From assembly GCA_022457155.1 (NCBI GenBank), contig JAJGOT010000240.1, positions 889,001-953,000 of the forward strand: 64,000 nt of DNA, read 5' to 3'. Below, piece by piece: positions 56,501 to 63,990 of this stretch (positions are counted from its first letter, which is position 1; each line of letters begins with the position of its first letter). The notes under the pieces are model-generated. The model saw only the letters and a program-made list of their open reading frames with translations, was not told where the DNA came from and ran no database searches. The DNA comes from Cladopsammia gracilis. Its lineage: Eukaryota > Cnidaria > Anthozoa > Scleractinia > Dendrophylliidae. Position numbers and translations under genes: made by a program.

Positions 56501-57154
56501 TTAAACTCTTTCCAAAACCTGTAGGCAAAATGGCCATGACGTCTTATCCATAAAGTATTTTTTTACGGCTATTTCCTGCTCTTTCTTAAGAACGATTTCT
56601 TCTCGTCGAATATTGAGAGATGCCAAAGCTTTGAACAACGCTTCGTCTACCATTTTGATTTTGGTTTACGCGTGGCAACTCTAGTCTCCCTTGGGAGATC
56701 GCATAACCATTTGATTGACGTGTTAACGTTTTAGAACCAATCAGAACGGCCCGTACGCCGGCGTACAGACTACTCAAAAAGCCCACGAAACCGCGCGGGC
56801 AGTTTCTCACGGCTTCGCCGCTCGAAACTCGAAACTTGCAGCTTCGCCGCTCGCGAATTATCGCGCACGCCAACAAAAAAACCGCCAGCTACACAGGCTA
56901 GCCCAGTACTGGGGTACTGTTCAGATAACATTCTTGAATTTTTAATGCATGACATTAACATACGTTGGGCTCTGAAACATTCAGAAGGGGGGGGGGGAGG
57001 GGGGGGGGTTCCATCAACCCTAATGTAAATAACACGTTTTTCCTACGGCAGTGCATATGTCATATATTGTATGTCAATATGATGGTTTACCTTTAAGGTG
57101 TCTAATTCTTCCTTCCGATATTCAAGCTGCTTGTCAAGTTCTTCCTTCCTTTTA
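38514..57154 (-). CDS. large multi-exon coiled-coil protein (unassigned), internal and 3' exons
   Basis: Thirteen exons join in phase on the minus strand: 57154-57091, 54038-54001, 52412-52347, 51371-51221, 50701-50603, 50315-50235, 49751-49701, 45258-45185, 44784-44691, 44142-44081, 43564-43399, 42540-42454 and 40215-40176. All acceptors are AG and all donors GT. A fourteenth at about 38595-38514 clearly codes for the same kind of protein, but its phase does not fit directly onto 40176, so an exon is missing between them. The product is about 385 residues so far, rich in Glu, Lys, Leu and Gln with heptad-like spacing: a long coiled coil, probably cytoskeletal, centrosomal or Golgi-associated. 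I do not recognise the family. The first coding exon lies right of 57154, beyond the Gypsy element or outside the window. Confidence 0.8.
39835..40140. mobile_element. fold-back MITE
   Basis: ATCCAGGTGATCTAGTGACG at the left and its complement at the right open inverted arms of about 95 bp containing CCGCGCGCGGCCTGAGGTG. The element has no coding capacity and sits directly after the 40176 exon donor. Confidence 0.85.
40176..40215 (-). CDS. coiled-coil gene exon (KSKSKEDDEELSAG)
   Basis: The exon is 40 bp with acceptor GTGCAG and donor GTGGGT, leaving in phase 1. A fold-back MITE has inserted 35 bp beyond the donor. Confidence 0.7.
40216..41009. other. intron of coiled-coil gene
   Basis: No exon is recognised. 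There is a short (TG)n run at about 40438-40456. Confidence 0.35.
41010..41408. repeat. Penelope-like fragment with hairpin
   Basis: A hairpin of about 55-bp arms (41269-41408, with ACATCACTACGAGGC and its complement) lies downstream of a segment whose minus strand reads CCATGATGAATGG, CGTC, GAAACATGTC near 41050-41016. The latter resembles the GAAAC-palindrome-GTC ends seen at 32 kb and 36.4 kb. Family assignment is tentative. Confidence 0.45.
41409..42453. other. intron of coiled-coil gene
   Basis: No exon, RNA or repeat is recognised. Confidence 0.35.
42454..42540 (-). CDS. coiled-coil gene exon (REAFEEEMERELERERANFK)
   Basis: The 29-codon exon in phase 0 has acceptor TAATAG and donor GTTTGG. 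It is very rich in Glu and Arg. Confidence 0.8.
43068..43180. repeat. dispersed repeat shared with 48.5 kb
   Basis: ATACCGAACCGTGTC, TTGCGTTACGCG, ATTCACGGGTTGGCTC and GGAGCC match 48541-48625 in order, so both are copies of one dispersed element. Confidence 0.65.
43399..43564 (-). CDS. coiled-coil gene exon (NTQLNQRVKELMTERESALQ)
   Basis: This is the longest exon, 166 bp. It enters in phase 2 after ATCCAG and leaves at GTAACT in phase 0, encoding a Cys/Trp-containing start and then coiled coil. Confidence 0.85.
43816..44062 (-). repeat. tRNA-derived SINE flanked by 25-bp direct repeats
   Basis: Minus-strand 43945-43858 reads TTGGTGGTATAGTGGTTATC (A box-like) and later GTGGGTTCCATTCTC (B box-like), as in a tRNA-derived SINE head. 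A 25-bp repeat starting AAATAAACGACTTTCAACAC flanks the block (43816-43840 and 44038-44062). The cloverleaf is not a functional tRNA, because the anticodon arm is disrupted. Confidence 0.65.
44081..44142 (-). CDS. coiled-coil gene exon (KLITIQASLLKRRRSDSDIN)
   Basis: The exon is 62 bp with acceptor TTGCAG and donor GTAAAA, leaving in phase 2. The basic stretch KRRR could be a nuclear or phosphorylation-linked patch, but this is only a guess. Confidence 0.72.
44691..44784 (-). CDS. coiled-coil gene exon (SQMICTLRDELMQRCQEIIQ)
   Basis: The exon is 94 bp, enters in phase 2 after TTGTAG and leaves in phase 0 at GTAACT. Confidence 0.82.
45185..45258 (-). CDS. coiled-coil gene exon (SQKCAEELMRLRKDYADLTS)
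   Basis: The exon is 74 bp, enters in phase 0 after TTTTAG and leaves in phase 2 at GTTACA. Confidence 0.8.
46014..46175. repeat. 33-bp minisatellite, five copies
   Basis: GGGTAACATAGTACC(T/C)ATGG then ATATCATTTCC repeats at exactly 33 bp. The minus strand stays open (NDIHGYYVTP repeats), but there is no splice context to call it coding. Confidence 0.85.
46673..47335. repeat. 378-bp offset tandem duplication
   Basis: About 285 bp starting TATATAGCTGAATTTTTG and ending ATCCAGGTATATAT is present at 46673-46958 and again at 47051-47335 with few changes. The pair lies in an intron of the coiled-coil gene. Confidence 0.85.
47336..48106. other. intron of coiled-coil gene
   Basis: No exon is recognised. 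AGTGGTATAGTGGTTATC near 47634 looks like an isolated A-box fragment of a tRNA-derived SINE. Confidence 0.35.
48107..48625. repeat. dispersed repeat with tRNA-like segment
   Basis: The right end matches 43068-43180. At 48411-48500 the text TTTTCGTGGCCTAGTGGCG (A box-like) followed by GAGTTCAAATATCGCCG (B box-like) suggests a tRNA-derived SINE head inside the block. Confidence 0.5.
48626..49389. other. AT-rich intron of coiled-coil gene
   Basis: No exon could be fitted in phase. A 26-bp candidate near 49056-49082 was rejected because it breaks the frame. Confidence 0.35.
49390..49660. repeat. dispersed repeat, copy 2
   Basis: This is colinear with 11060-11345 (AATGAACCAATCAGAGCTC, CAAAACCAAAGCAATCCATG, CTCAACTGAAAACCGCTCTT). 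It is the better-preserved copy and ends 40 bp from a coding exon. Confidence 0.7.
49701..49751 (-). CDS. coiled-coil gene exon (GKQVEEQCCALQQEQEQ)
   Basis: The 17-codon exon is in phase 0 with acceptor CTTTAG and a strong GTAAGT donor. Confidence 0.78.
50235..50315 (-). CDS. coiled-coil gene exon (ESFNEVCIELKTVKSELSKV)
   Basis: The 27-codon exon is in phase 0 with acceptor TTATAG and donor GTAATA. Confidence 0.8.
50603..50701 (-). CDS. coiled-coil gene exon (EIKKKFEQEKEEAVNKAKED)
   Basis: The 33-codon exon is in phase 0 with acceptor CTAAAG and donor GTATGT. Confidence 0.82.
51221..51371 (-). CDS. coiled-coil gene exon (LESEKTELICEVSKLHKEQ...)
   Basis: This 151-bp exon encodes 50 residues of coiled coil, including SELEMTQAELLAENTQLRGE. 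The acceptor is AAAAAG and the donor GTATTT. Confidence 0.82.
51809..52220 (-). pseudogene. ORF in repeat-like DNA, unknown
   Basis: A minus-strand frame codes for a Tyr/Pro/Gln-rich segment (NLYPPRSQCYLLQPEAHNRY, LPWLDLTGLLPQQYNLYGDE) ending TGA at 51809. An adjoining frame further 5' reads HESVKEISTALHQHWPEVN and shifts near 52090. The 5' side contains GGTGAATAGTGGTGG-type text resembling dispersed repeats. No family is recognised. It may be a transposon or gene remnant in an intron of the coiled-coil gene. Confidence 0.4.
52347..52412 (-). CDS. coiled-coil gene exon (FLQEEVYKIKETVTR)
   Basis: The acceptor is TTGTAG and the donor GTTAAT. It enters and leaves in phase 2 and splices directly to the exon at 51371. 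Confidence 0.7.
52802..53022. repeat. 38-42 bp minisatellite, six copies
   Basis: GGGTGGCAGC(G/A)ACACACCC recurs at 52802, 52840, 52879, 52921, 52963 and 53003 with AT-rich spacers. Several frames remain open by chance. Confidence 0.85.
53023..54000. other. intron of coiled-coil gene
   Basis: No exon is recognised. A 91-codon ORF at 53084-53359 has no splice or family support. Confidence 0.35.
54001..54038 (-). CDS. coiled-coil gene exon (DKLKKLSSSITER)
   Basis: This short exon lies between CTTTTAG and GTGAGA and leaves in phase 2, matching the next exon. Confidence 0.65.
54540..54775. repeat. imperfect tandem duplication rich in GAATTCC
   Basis: CCCAAGAATTCCAAG...AATTTGCATAG occurs twice about 107 bp apart, followed by AATTCC/GGAATT palindromic runs. 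Confidence 0.6.
55080..55365. repeat. degenerate GGAATTCCA/GACTCC minisatellite
   Basis: Phrases such as GGAATTCCATCAGACTC and AGAATTCCACCA recur at about 30-bp spacing with heavy drift, directly left of the Mutator-like element. Confidence 0.6.
55795..56460. repeat. three copies of a 150-bp unit, one inverted
   Basis: A unit containing CGCTTGACATTTCTAAAC, AATACTCTCAA and GAAAGAGCCTTTCAGTG is present inverted at 55795-55945 and direct at 56160-56275 and 56360-56440. CCGGGCA motifs mark the unit edges. It is nested within the Mutator-like element. Confidence 0.7.
56463..56653 (-). pseudogene. RecQ-type helicase fragment, frameshifted
   Basis: From an ATG at 56653 the frame reads MVDEALFKALASLNIRREEI then KKEQEIAVKK, the Q-motif-like start of RecQ helicases. 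A one-base shift near 56545 moves to a frame with DVMAILPTGFGKSLIFT, which contains the Walker A motif. The rest of the helicase is missing. RecQ enzymes unwind DNA with ATP; this fragment cannot. In many invertebrates such genes are multicopy, which fits carriage by a transposon. Confidence 0.75.
56987..57010. repeat. poly(G) tract
   Basis: This is a G run broken once by A. Its length is uncertain. Confidence 0.8.
57091..57154 (-). CDS. coiled-coil gene exon (KRKEELDKQLEYRKEELDTLK region)
   Basis: The exon enters in phase 2 after TTTGTAG and leaves at GTAAAC in phase 0. It encodes 21 residues of strongly charged coiled coil. Confidence 0.75.
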
Positions 57155-57507
57155 CTACAAATCAAACCAGGAAAACAATATACTATTACAACTAGGATTC
57201 AAAAAGTGGATTAAGAATGCACAAGCCACATTTCATAATGTCCTGGCTTTCAAGAAGATCTTGCTGTCTTGATCACCAAATACTGCAACAAGTGAAGACC
57301 GCTATATGCTATAAACCAATTGCGATTATGAGATGGCAATACTGCATTTTATTAAGTGACATCCTTTAAAATGATTCCTTATAAAGCTCTTTAATTACCA
57401 ATTTGAGACAAGAATGACTATGCAGATAATTAAAAGGGATATTTGAATTCACTAATCCAGGCTTGTTCTTAGGAAACACTTCCTTTCTTATATTACAAGG
57501 GTAACGT
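57155..57507. other. intron of coiled-coil gene left of Gypsy 2
   Basis: Nothing is recognised between the exon acceptor at 57155 and the LTR. Confidence 0.4.
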
Positions 57508-57652
57508 TGTAAAGACGGAAATAAGCGAACAACAACGGAATTTATTAGAACTCGAAAGAACGTGACTCGCTCGTCGTAATACAATTCCTGAATCCTCGCT
57601 CCAGTCTCACTCACAGTATCTTAGCCCGGTGAGGCCCAAGTCGCGACTGTCA
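57508..57652 (-). repeat. 3' LTR of Gypsy 2
   Basis: On the minus strand it runs from TGACAGTCGCGAC to TTTACA. Divergence of roughly 9 percent from the 5' LTR means the insertion is not recent, provided the two ends were identical on arrival. Confidence 0.9.
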
Positions 57653-57734
57653 AACTCTTCCCCCCAAGGGAGGTTAATAAGACTCTATAAATGATAACAC
57701 AACAGAGAATGCCTAAAGGCCAGTTTCATACATG

Positions 57735-58130
57735 TCATTGTGTGAAATAGATGGCAACATCATCATCGAAATCCAGTTTCCAAGTGCCATATCTGTCAGG
57801 AGGTCTGCGGGGCCGTATCCCTCGACGTAACTCTACAGGCAGTGCCGTAGAAGGACTAGGGTGGTCTAAACTTGATTGATCAGTTGGTCCTTCATCCTCT
57901 TCACAGGTTTCAGTATTTGAAGGCAGAATCTCTGGATTAACGGGACGGCGGAGGAGAGCGCTAGGTTGCGGCACCTCTTGCAGATCAGCATTGCTTTCAG
58001 ATGGATTGGACAAGGGCTGTGGCACTTCAGCCTGCTGGGGATGAACTGTAGTAGGTGGGGGTTTCCCGGATTGACTTGTAGAAGTTTCACTTTGGGTAGG
58101 GCGTAACCTTTCTGGGTGTGAATGATGGAC
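57735..58130 (-). pseudogene. Gypsy 2 pol C-terminal tail
   Basis: A frame change near 58130 leads to a Pro/Ser-rich tail ending RRGIRPRRPPDRYGTW and DDDVAIYFTQ, like the C-termini of many animal Gypsy pol proteins. Confidence 0.7.
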
Positions 58131-59906
58131 TCAAAGCTGGTCACGATGTCGCAAGTACCGTTTCCGAAAATTGCTGGCGAGCTTGATGCAGTATGTGTTA
58201 CCTTGAAGACATTTCACAACTATGAACGGTCCTTGCCAGCGGCTCTGTAACTTTGAGGGGAATCCTGGTCGTGGAGGGACATGCATCATTACAGTGTCGC
58301 CAACATGAAGGGGAGTGGCGTCCTCTGTATAACCCGCGACCCGCCTTTGCTTTGTCTGAGAGTCACGAGTAACTGCGTCAGAATGAGCTTCCTTCAAACG
58401 TGAGGCGAGAATTGAGGCCCATTGGTGATCCGTAGCTTGGCGTTGCGCAGGGAATGGGGAAAGAACCAATCTGGGTGTGCGGGGAAAATACCCATAGGAC
58501 AGGTAAAATGGCGAGTAACCGGTGGTACCATGAGTGTGATTCGTGTAGTTAAACTGGACGTAGGGGATCTCCAAGTCCCAATCCTCTCCGCGCTCGTTTG
58601 TTGCTTTACTCAACATGGTTCCAGTGGTACGGTTTAGTCTCTCAACGTTTCCATAGGCTTGAGGATGTAGAGGAGAGATTCGTTTCTTGTCAATACCAAG
58701 TTCGTGGGCAATTGTGCTTAGAGCTCGGTTGTCAAACTCACAGCCACGGTCTGTCAAAAACGACTCAGGGATGCCTTGATGACAAAAAACTTCACGCACG
58801 ACAGCATGAGCCACTGTTTTGGCTGATTTATCAGGAATAGAGATCAGTTCCGCTGCACGAGTGAGCAAATCCATCACCACTAAAACATTACGATTACCGT
58901 TTTTGGTGGGCTTGTGGCCAAAGGGACCCTTAATATCCATGGCAATCTCTTGCCAAGGTTCTTGAGGTTGCGAAGACAGTGTAAGGCGTGCTGTGGGATG
59001 GACAGGAGCAGGCTGATTACGTGCACACGGAACACATGATTGGCAATACTTTTTAACATCTTCAACCATGGTCAACCAGAAGTACTCATGGCGGATAAGG
59101 TTGGTGGTTTTCTCGGCAGCCATGTGGCCAGCATTGTTGTGTTTAAGGCGCAAAACAAATGGAACAAGGGCTTCAGGGACCATGAGTTGGTTAACGAGGT
59201 GTTTACCAACCTTGTAACGATTATACAATAAACCATCTTCCTTTCCAAGGGAAAGAAAACGGCGTTTGTTTAACCATCGGCGCATGACAGGGGTAGTGTC
59301 CAAAAACTGGATCCCCCCTCCTCGCATCATGTTGATGAGCATTCCTAACACAGAATCCGTTTGTTGGAATTTGTGAAATTCTTCGAGGCTGAACAAGTCA
59401 TCATGCATTAATGTGTTAACGTCAGGCATCCGCGACAGAGCATCAACGTGAGAATTTGTCACGCCTAGTCTGTGTTTGATGACAAACTCAAATTCTTCTG
59501 ATTCTTCTAACCAACGGGCGTAATGGCCTCGGGGATCACGAGTATTTCTCAACCACTGAAGACCTTTATGATCTGTGTGCCAAGTGAAGCGGCGCCCCAA
59601 GAGATAAGGGCGAAATTCCCGTAAAGCAAAGATGAAGGCATAAGCTTCTACATCATGTGTATGCCAATTCAATTCATTGTTTGTCAATGCCTTGGATGCA
59701 AACAAAACTGGTTGATCCCAGCCGGATTCGTCTCTTTGGGACAAAACACAACCTATGCCGTTGTCGGAGGCATCGGTGCTCAGTTCAAAGGGTTTAGACA
59801 AATCAGGGAATTGAAGCAAGACATCACTGGAAGTTAATGCAAACTTCAAGTCATTGAAGGCAGCTTCCCTTTCTAGGGACCGGCTAAATTGCGATTTTCC
59901 TGTCAA
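58131..59906 (-). CDS. Gypsy 2 RNase H and integrase, intact 591-codon frame
   Basis: RNase H shows STDASDNGIG (catalytic Asp about residue 45), HTDHKGLQWL and HVDALSRMP. The zinc-binding HHCC domain follows (His 256 and 261, Cys 288 and 291 of YCQSCVPC). The integrase triad is Asp 324 (AMDIKGPF), Asp 386 (LTDRGCEFD) and Glu 422 (NVERLNR). The frame is open upstream too, so the marked Met is not a true start; the product belonged to a Gag-Pol polyprotein. A stop lies just upstream in the RT remnant (59907-60165). Confidence 0.88.
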   Translation of the reverse strand: MTGKSQFSRSLEREAAFNDLKFALTSSDVLLQFPDLSKPFELSTDASDNGIGCVLSQRDESGWDQPVLFASKALTNNELNWHTHDVEAYAFIFALREFRPYLLGRRFTWHTDHKGLQWLRNTRDPRGHYARWLEESEEFEFVIKHRLGVTNSHVDALSRMPDVNTLMHDDLFSLEEFHKFQQTDSVLGMLINMMRGGGIQFLDTTPVMRRWLNKRRFLSLGKEDGLLYNRYKVGKHLVNQLMVPEALVPFVLRLKHNNAGHMAAEKTTNLIRHEYFWLTMVEDVKKYCQSCVPCARNQPAPVHPTARLTLSSQPQEPWQEIAMDIKGPFGHKPTKNGNRNVLVVMDLLTRAAELISIPDKSAKTVAHAVVREVFCHQGIPESFLTDRGCEFDNRALSTIAHELGIDKKRISPLHPQAYGNVERLNRTTGTMLSKATNERGEDWDLEIPYVQFNYTNHTHGTTGYSPFYLSYGYFPRTPRLVLSPFPAQRQATDHQWASILASRLKEAHSDAVTRDSQTKQRRVAGYTEDATPLHVGDTVMMHVPPRPGFPSKLQSRWQGPFIVVKCLQGNTYCIKLASNFRKRYLRHRDQL

Positions 59907-60169
59907 TTGGTTGAGAACGAAAGCATGCTGCTGAAGATTAGGGATGAACTCACTATAGTAATTGCACAGACCAAGGAAGGCATGGAGTTCTTTAGTGTTC
60001 TGGGGGCGTGGCCAATAACGAATAACAGTCAGTTTGGCAGGGTCAGGCTCAACTCCTTTCGCTGAAATTTGACGGCCCAGGAACAGAAGTTTCTTTCAAC
60101 ACAACGACACCTTACTAGACTTGACAGTTAAACCTGCTCCACGTAGACGTTCAAGGACTTCCTTCAACA

Positions 60170-60527
60170 GATCATAGGGTGTTCCAGGGTGTCCATACCT
60201 AGAATGGCGGGTACATTAAGGTTTTGAATAACAAGCAAACGAACATTGTGTTTGGTGACATGCCCTATCTCAATGTTAGTAACAATCTCACCCACACAGC
60301 ATAGGGCTTCCATTAGCTGCGGCCGGGATGCTCTGTGGGGGAGTGAGGTCCCACTTCTCAGTGCCGGGTAGTCTAGAGCTGATACAGGTAACATCAGAGC
60401 CAGTATCCAGCAGCCAAGTGCATTTCGCATTTTTAATTTTTCCGTTCACGTGCAGAGTAGAGCGCCGTTGTGTCCAAGGGCGTAGTGAGGCACTTTCAGC
60501 AGAGTTAAACACCAGTGGTGGCCCCAT
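60170..60527 (-). pseudogene. Gypsy 2 protease, truncated at deletion
   Basis: The aspartic protease motif WLLDTGSDVTCIS is intact and the C-terminal ILGMDTLEHP is visible. The frame then joins the end of the RT domain (DLLKEVLERLRGAGLTV) at about 60172, so several hundred bp of pol are missing. Confidence 0.82.
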
Positions 60528-60541
60528 AGTACTGGCGTTGT

Positions 60542-61430
60542 TCAGTTTAAATGAGGAGAGGGATAATGATTGGCTACATGTCTCACACCTATACAGTTAG
60601 AACAGATAGGTGCTTGGGTCCTTCTTCGGGGAGCGCCACAATAGAAACGGCCCTTACCGCGCCCTCTTCCACGGAAGGGAGGGGCACGGTCACAGTTCCT
60701 TAGTAAATGTGATGTAGATCCACAAGTATAACATTTCGGAGGTGTCCACGAGCTGGTGGTGGGCTGTTTCGACGCCACAGTATTTACATCCTGAGATGCT
60801 GTGACAGACTGACCTTGGAGAAGAACTTTAAGTTCACTCAGTTCACTACAAAGTGCGTCCAACCACTATCATTATCGGTAGATTTAACTGAAGCTACCTG
60901 TTCGTCTGGGGACTAGGTATGAGCAAAGACTTCTTCGATACGACGGGCTTGTTTCGCCAGATTCGTGTATGATTCGTCGGGGTAATCTAACTGCAATTTC
61001 GAAGATATCGGTTGAGGAACTCCTCGAAGAAACTGCCGGGTAACTGCTTTCTGTGATGGCTCGTTTAGTTCCGTCCCTTCCTCAATTCCGAATGCATCCT
61101 GATACAATCGTTCCAACACAGCAAAATAGACCAAGAAGGACTCGCCCGGCTGTCGCATGCAAGCGAGAAAAGCCTGTTCCGAGGACGTCTTTGCGGTATT
61201 CATTGATGATGGCTTTCTTTAGTTTAGGCCAGTCCTTTCGATCTTCCTCCGGTACAGTCAATAAGAACTCCACCTTGTCATCCGGGAGACCGATCGCAGC
61301 CATCGCCACCATCTTGTTGTTATTCCACCCACGTGCGGCGGCGTACGTTTCAACTCGTAAAATCCATTTCTTGACATCTTCACCCTGTTTCCACAGCAGT
61401 CTGCATCTATCGTCTTCCATCGCACCGCTG
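60542..61430 (-). pseudogene. Gypsy 2 gag, frameshifted
   Basis: The first part (VKKWILRVETYAAARGWNNN, EEDRKDWPKLKKAIINEYRK) and the second (SSEQAFLACMRQPGESFLVY, LRGVPQPISSKLQLDYPDES) are in different frames around 61190. A CX2CX4HX4C zinc knuckle, CYTCGSTSHLLRNC, follows at about 60750, then a basic Arg/Gly tract. Confidence 0.85.
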
Positions 61431-61437
61431 CCACCAG

Positions 61438-61582
61438 TGTAAAGATGGAAATAAGCGAACAACAACGGAATTTATTAGAACTCAACAGAACATGACCCGC
61501 TCGTCGTAATACAATTCCCGAATCCTTGCTTCAGTTTCACTCACAGTATCTTGGCCCAGTGAGGCCCAAGTCACGACTGTCA
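61438..61582 (-). repeat. 5' LTR of Gypsy 2
   Basis: On the minus strand it runs from TGACAGTCGTGAC to TTTACA and matches the 3' LTR over its whole length with about 13 differences in 145 bp. Confidence 0.9.
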
Positions 61583-61764
61583 CAATGCTTCTGGAGGAAG
61601 TGTAACTCAAACGTAAAAAAGGGGGCCCTTGTGTGATGACTGTAAAGTGAGCGGAGCACTTCATCCTTAGCTGTTTCCTCTTTAATTTAATCGATTCCTA
61701 TTGAGCTGGGGTTTAAGTAAAGGTGCAGCTCATGGACTGATTCATTTGAGTTAATTTATTAACG

Positions 61765-63990
61765 TGAATATCATTTGAGTAACTCCCCATTTGAAGCAGT
61801 CACCAGTATCCCTCAAGAGGAGCTAACATACTTCTGCAAGTTTGATGCTCGACATGGTTACTGGCAAGTCCCACTTGCTCCTGAGTCTCGCCAGTTCACC
61901 TGTTTCATTACACCATTCGGTCAATACGTGTGTAATCAAGCTGCGTTTGGAATTAATAGCATCTGAATGGTACAATCGTTGGATGGACAAGGTCATTGCT
62001 AGCCTAGAAAGAGTTTGCAAGATTGTTGACGATATTCTGATCTACACCCCAAGTCTCTCTATTATGGAGAAGCACGCCCGTGCTTTCCTCAATCAGCGTA
62101 TTCAGCATGGTGTCACACTCAAACAAACAAAGTCACAACTTGCCATCACTGAAGTCAACTTTGGTGGATTTCACTTGTCGACTGCCCTGACCTGTTGAAG
62201 GCCATCACAGATTTTCCTCGACCAAGAAACCTCACTGATCTTCGCTCATGTTTTTGGTTGGTAAACCAACTCGGCAATTTCTCCAAGGAACTCACTGAAA
62301 TCATGGTGCCCTTCCACCCTCTTCTTTTAAAGGAACTATCTTCCAGTGGCTACCCGAACACAACCTTGCCTTTGCTGAAGCAAAGTCTCACCTCATTTCC
62401 ACACCTATTCTTACCTACTTTGGTGTTCATCGACAAACAATTCTTGCTACTGATGCGTCTTGCCTTAAGGGTCTTGTGTTCATTGTCCTTCAACTGGTAG
62501 ACAATGTCTGGAAACCTGTAAAAGCTGGTTCGCGTTTCTTGACCCCTGCGGAAAGCTGCTATGCTATGATAGAACTTACGGCTCTTGCAGCTTGCTGGGC
62601 TATAAAGAAGTGTGTTATTTTTTTATTCAGGGCGTGCCTCACTTCACTCTCCTTACTGGCCATCAGCCTCTTATTCCAATATTGAATTCTAAGGTAATTG
62701 CAGATGTTAAGAATCCTAGGATCCAGCGACTGATGATGAAGATTAGATACTGCCATTCTCCTTCACAGCACAATGGGTGAAAGGAAAGGATCATTAATTT
62801 GATAGCAGATGCCCTTTCTCACCTTCCTGTGGATCAGCCATCACTTGACGACGAACTGCATGAAATGCATGCTGAAGCAGCCGTGAAGATACAGTTTGCT
62901 GATAAATCAACTGACAACCTGCAACTTCATGAAGTTTCTGACGCCCAGCAGACCGACCCTCTGCTCTCTCAAGTTATTGAGTAAACCCGCTGTGGATGAC
63001 CTGACTTGCTACCAAAAACAATAACCATTACCATCCTTTCTGGCCCATGCATCACATCCTTTACCTTTGTTACTTTAGCCACTGGTAGTCCTATTCTCGT
63101 AATGAAAGGCTATCGATTCTGCATGAAGGTCATCAAGGTATTGAAAAAAATTGTTGCCGTGCACATGATTTAATCTACTGGCCTGGCATTGATCGGGAAA
63201 TTCAAGACATGGTGAAACGTTGCCACCAGTAAATTCCAAGGAACCACTTCAAAAGCCACCATTGCTGACAAGACTTTGGGAGAAGCTGGGTGTTGACCTT
63301 TACAGTCTTGATGGAAATGAATATCTTGTTACCACCAACTATTTCTCCTTATTCTCTGAGGTACAGGATATAAAGAAGAACACTAAGGCCCCGGTTGTTT
63401 TCAGGGAACTGAAGTAAGCATTTTACTGATTTGAAAAGGCCTTTGACGATTTCGCCATAAAATAGGGATTTAAACATACCGTTTCATCTCCTACACATGC
63501 TCAGGCAAATGGTAAAGCTGAGGCAGCTGTAAAGAATGTAAAAAAGATCCTCAAGAAATGTGTCGCAATGAATGATGAGTTCTGGAAAGGGATGCTGGCC
63601 ATCCGCAATACTCCACTTTCCTGCAGCAAGAGTCCTTCCTCGGTTTCTGAATCTTAAGGAAGAATGTCTCATACCTGCCACAAGACCGAAAATCTTACAT
63701 GCCAAGAGTAAAGATAAACTCAACTATGACCAACATGCTGTTCAGTAGTACATGTACTTTCACCACTGGATCCTGTGTAGCAATCTGCTCTTGCACCGAC
63801 ACACTGCTCCCTTCTTGGGATCATTCTTGAAATCCGTCCCAACCATACCTTTTCTAACCAAACTGACCAAGGTTCAGTGCTGATCCACGAGAAGAAATAC
63901 TTGAAGCCTGCAAACTGACATTGTTGTTCTCTCACCTTACTCGTTTGGTTGAAATTTTGCACATTGTCTCCAATGGGAGGAAGGAGATGT
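61765..63990 (+). mobile_element. decayed Gypsy-type pol 3 (RT, RNase H, integrase)
   Basis: On the plus strand RT text (FDARHGYWQVPL, ITPFGQY, KIVDDILIY), a connection region (FPRPRNLTDLRS), RNase H (ATDASCLKG, NLIADALSHLP) and integrase (HEGHQGIEK, LIYWPGIDREIQDM, EKLGVDLYSLDG, THAQANGKAEAAVKNVKK) follow in order, each in a different frame. A purine tract (GGGAGGAAGGAGA) at about 63973-63985 then leads to TGTTGCAATG, probably the start of a 3' LTR cut by the window end. Gag and the 5' LTR are not seen; the sequence right after Gypsy 2 (61583-61764) has no recognised content. Confidence 0.85.

Larger units (their letters stand above)
55375..56900. mobile_element. Mutator-like TIR element carrying a helicase remnant
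   Basis: The ends TAGCCTG and CAGGCTA open inverted repeats of about 130 bp (AGCTGGCGG/ATGGCTGGCGG, then the block ending TTTTTGAGTAG). GCCCAGTAC stands on both sides (55366-55374 and 56901-56909), a 9-bp target duplication. Long TIRs with 9-bp duplications are typical of Mutator-like elements. No transposase is seen; the interior holds a RecQ-like helicase N-terminus and a set of nested inverted repeats. Confidence 0.75.
57508..61582 (-). mobile_element. Gypsy-type LTR retrotransposon 2, RT-deleted
   Basis: Two 145-bp LTRs in the same orientation flank a minus-strand Gag-Pol region of about 3.8 kb. The order is gag, zinc knuckle, protease, a short RT end, RNase H and integrase. A primer-binding-like TGGTGGCAGCGG follows the 5' LTR and a purine tract (TTGGGGGGAAGAG) precedes the 3' LTR. 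The RT catalytic core is deleted and gag is frameshifted, so the copy is not autonomous. No matching target duplication was found. Confidence 0.9.
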
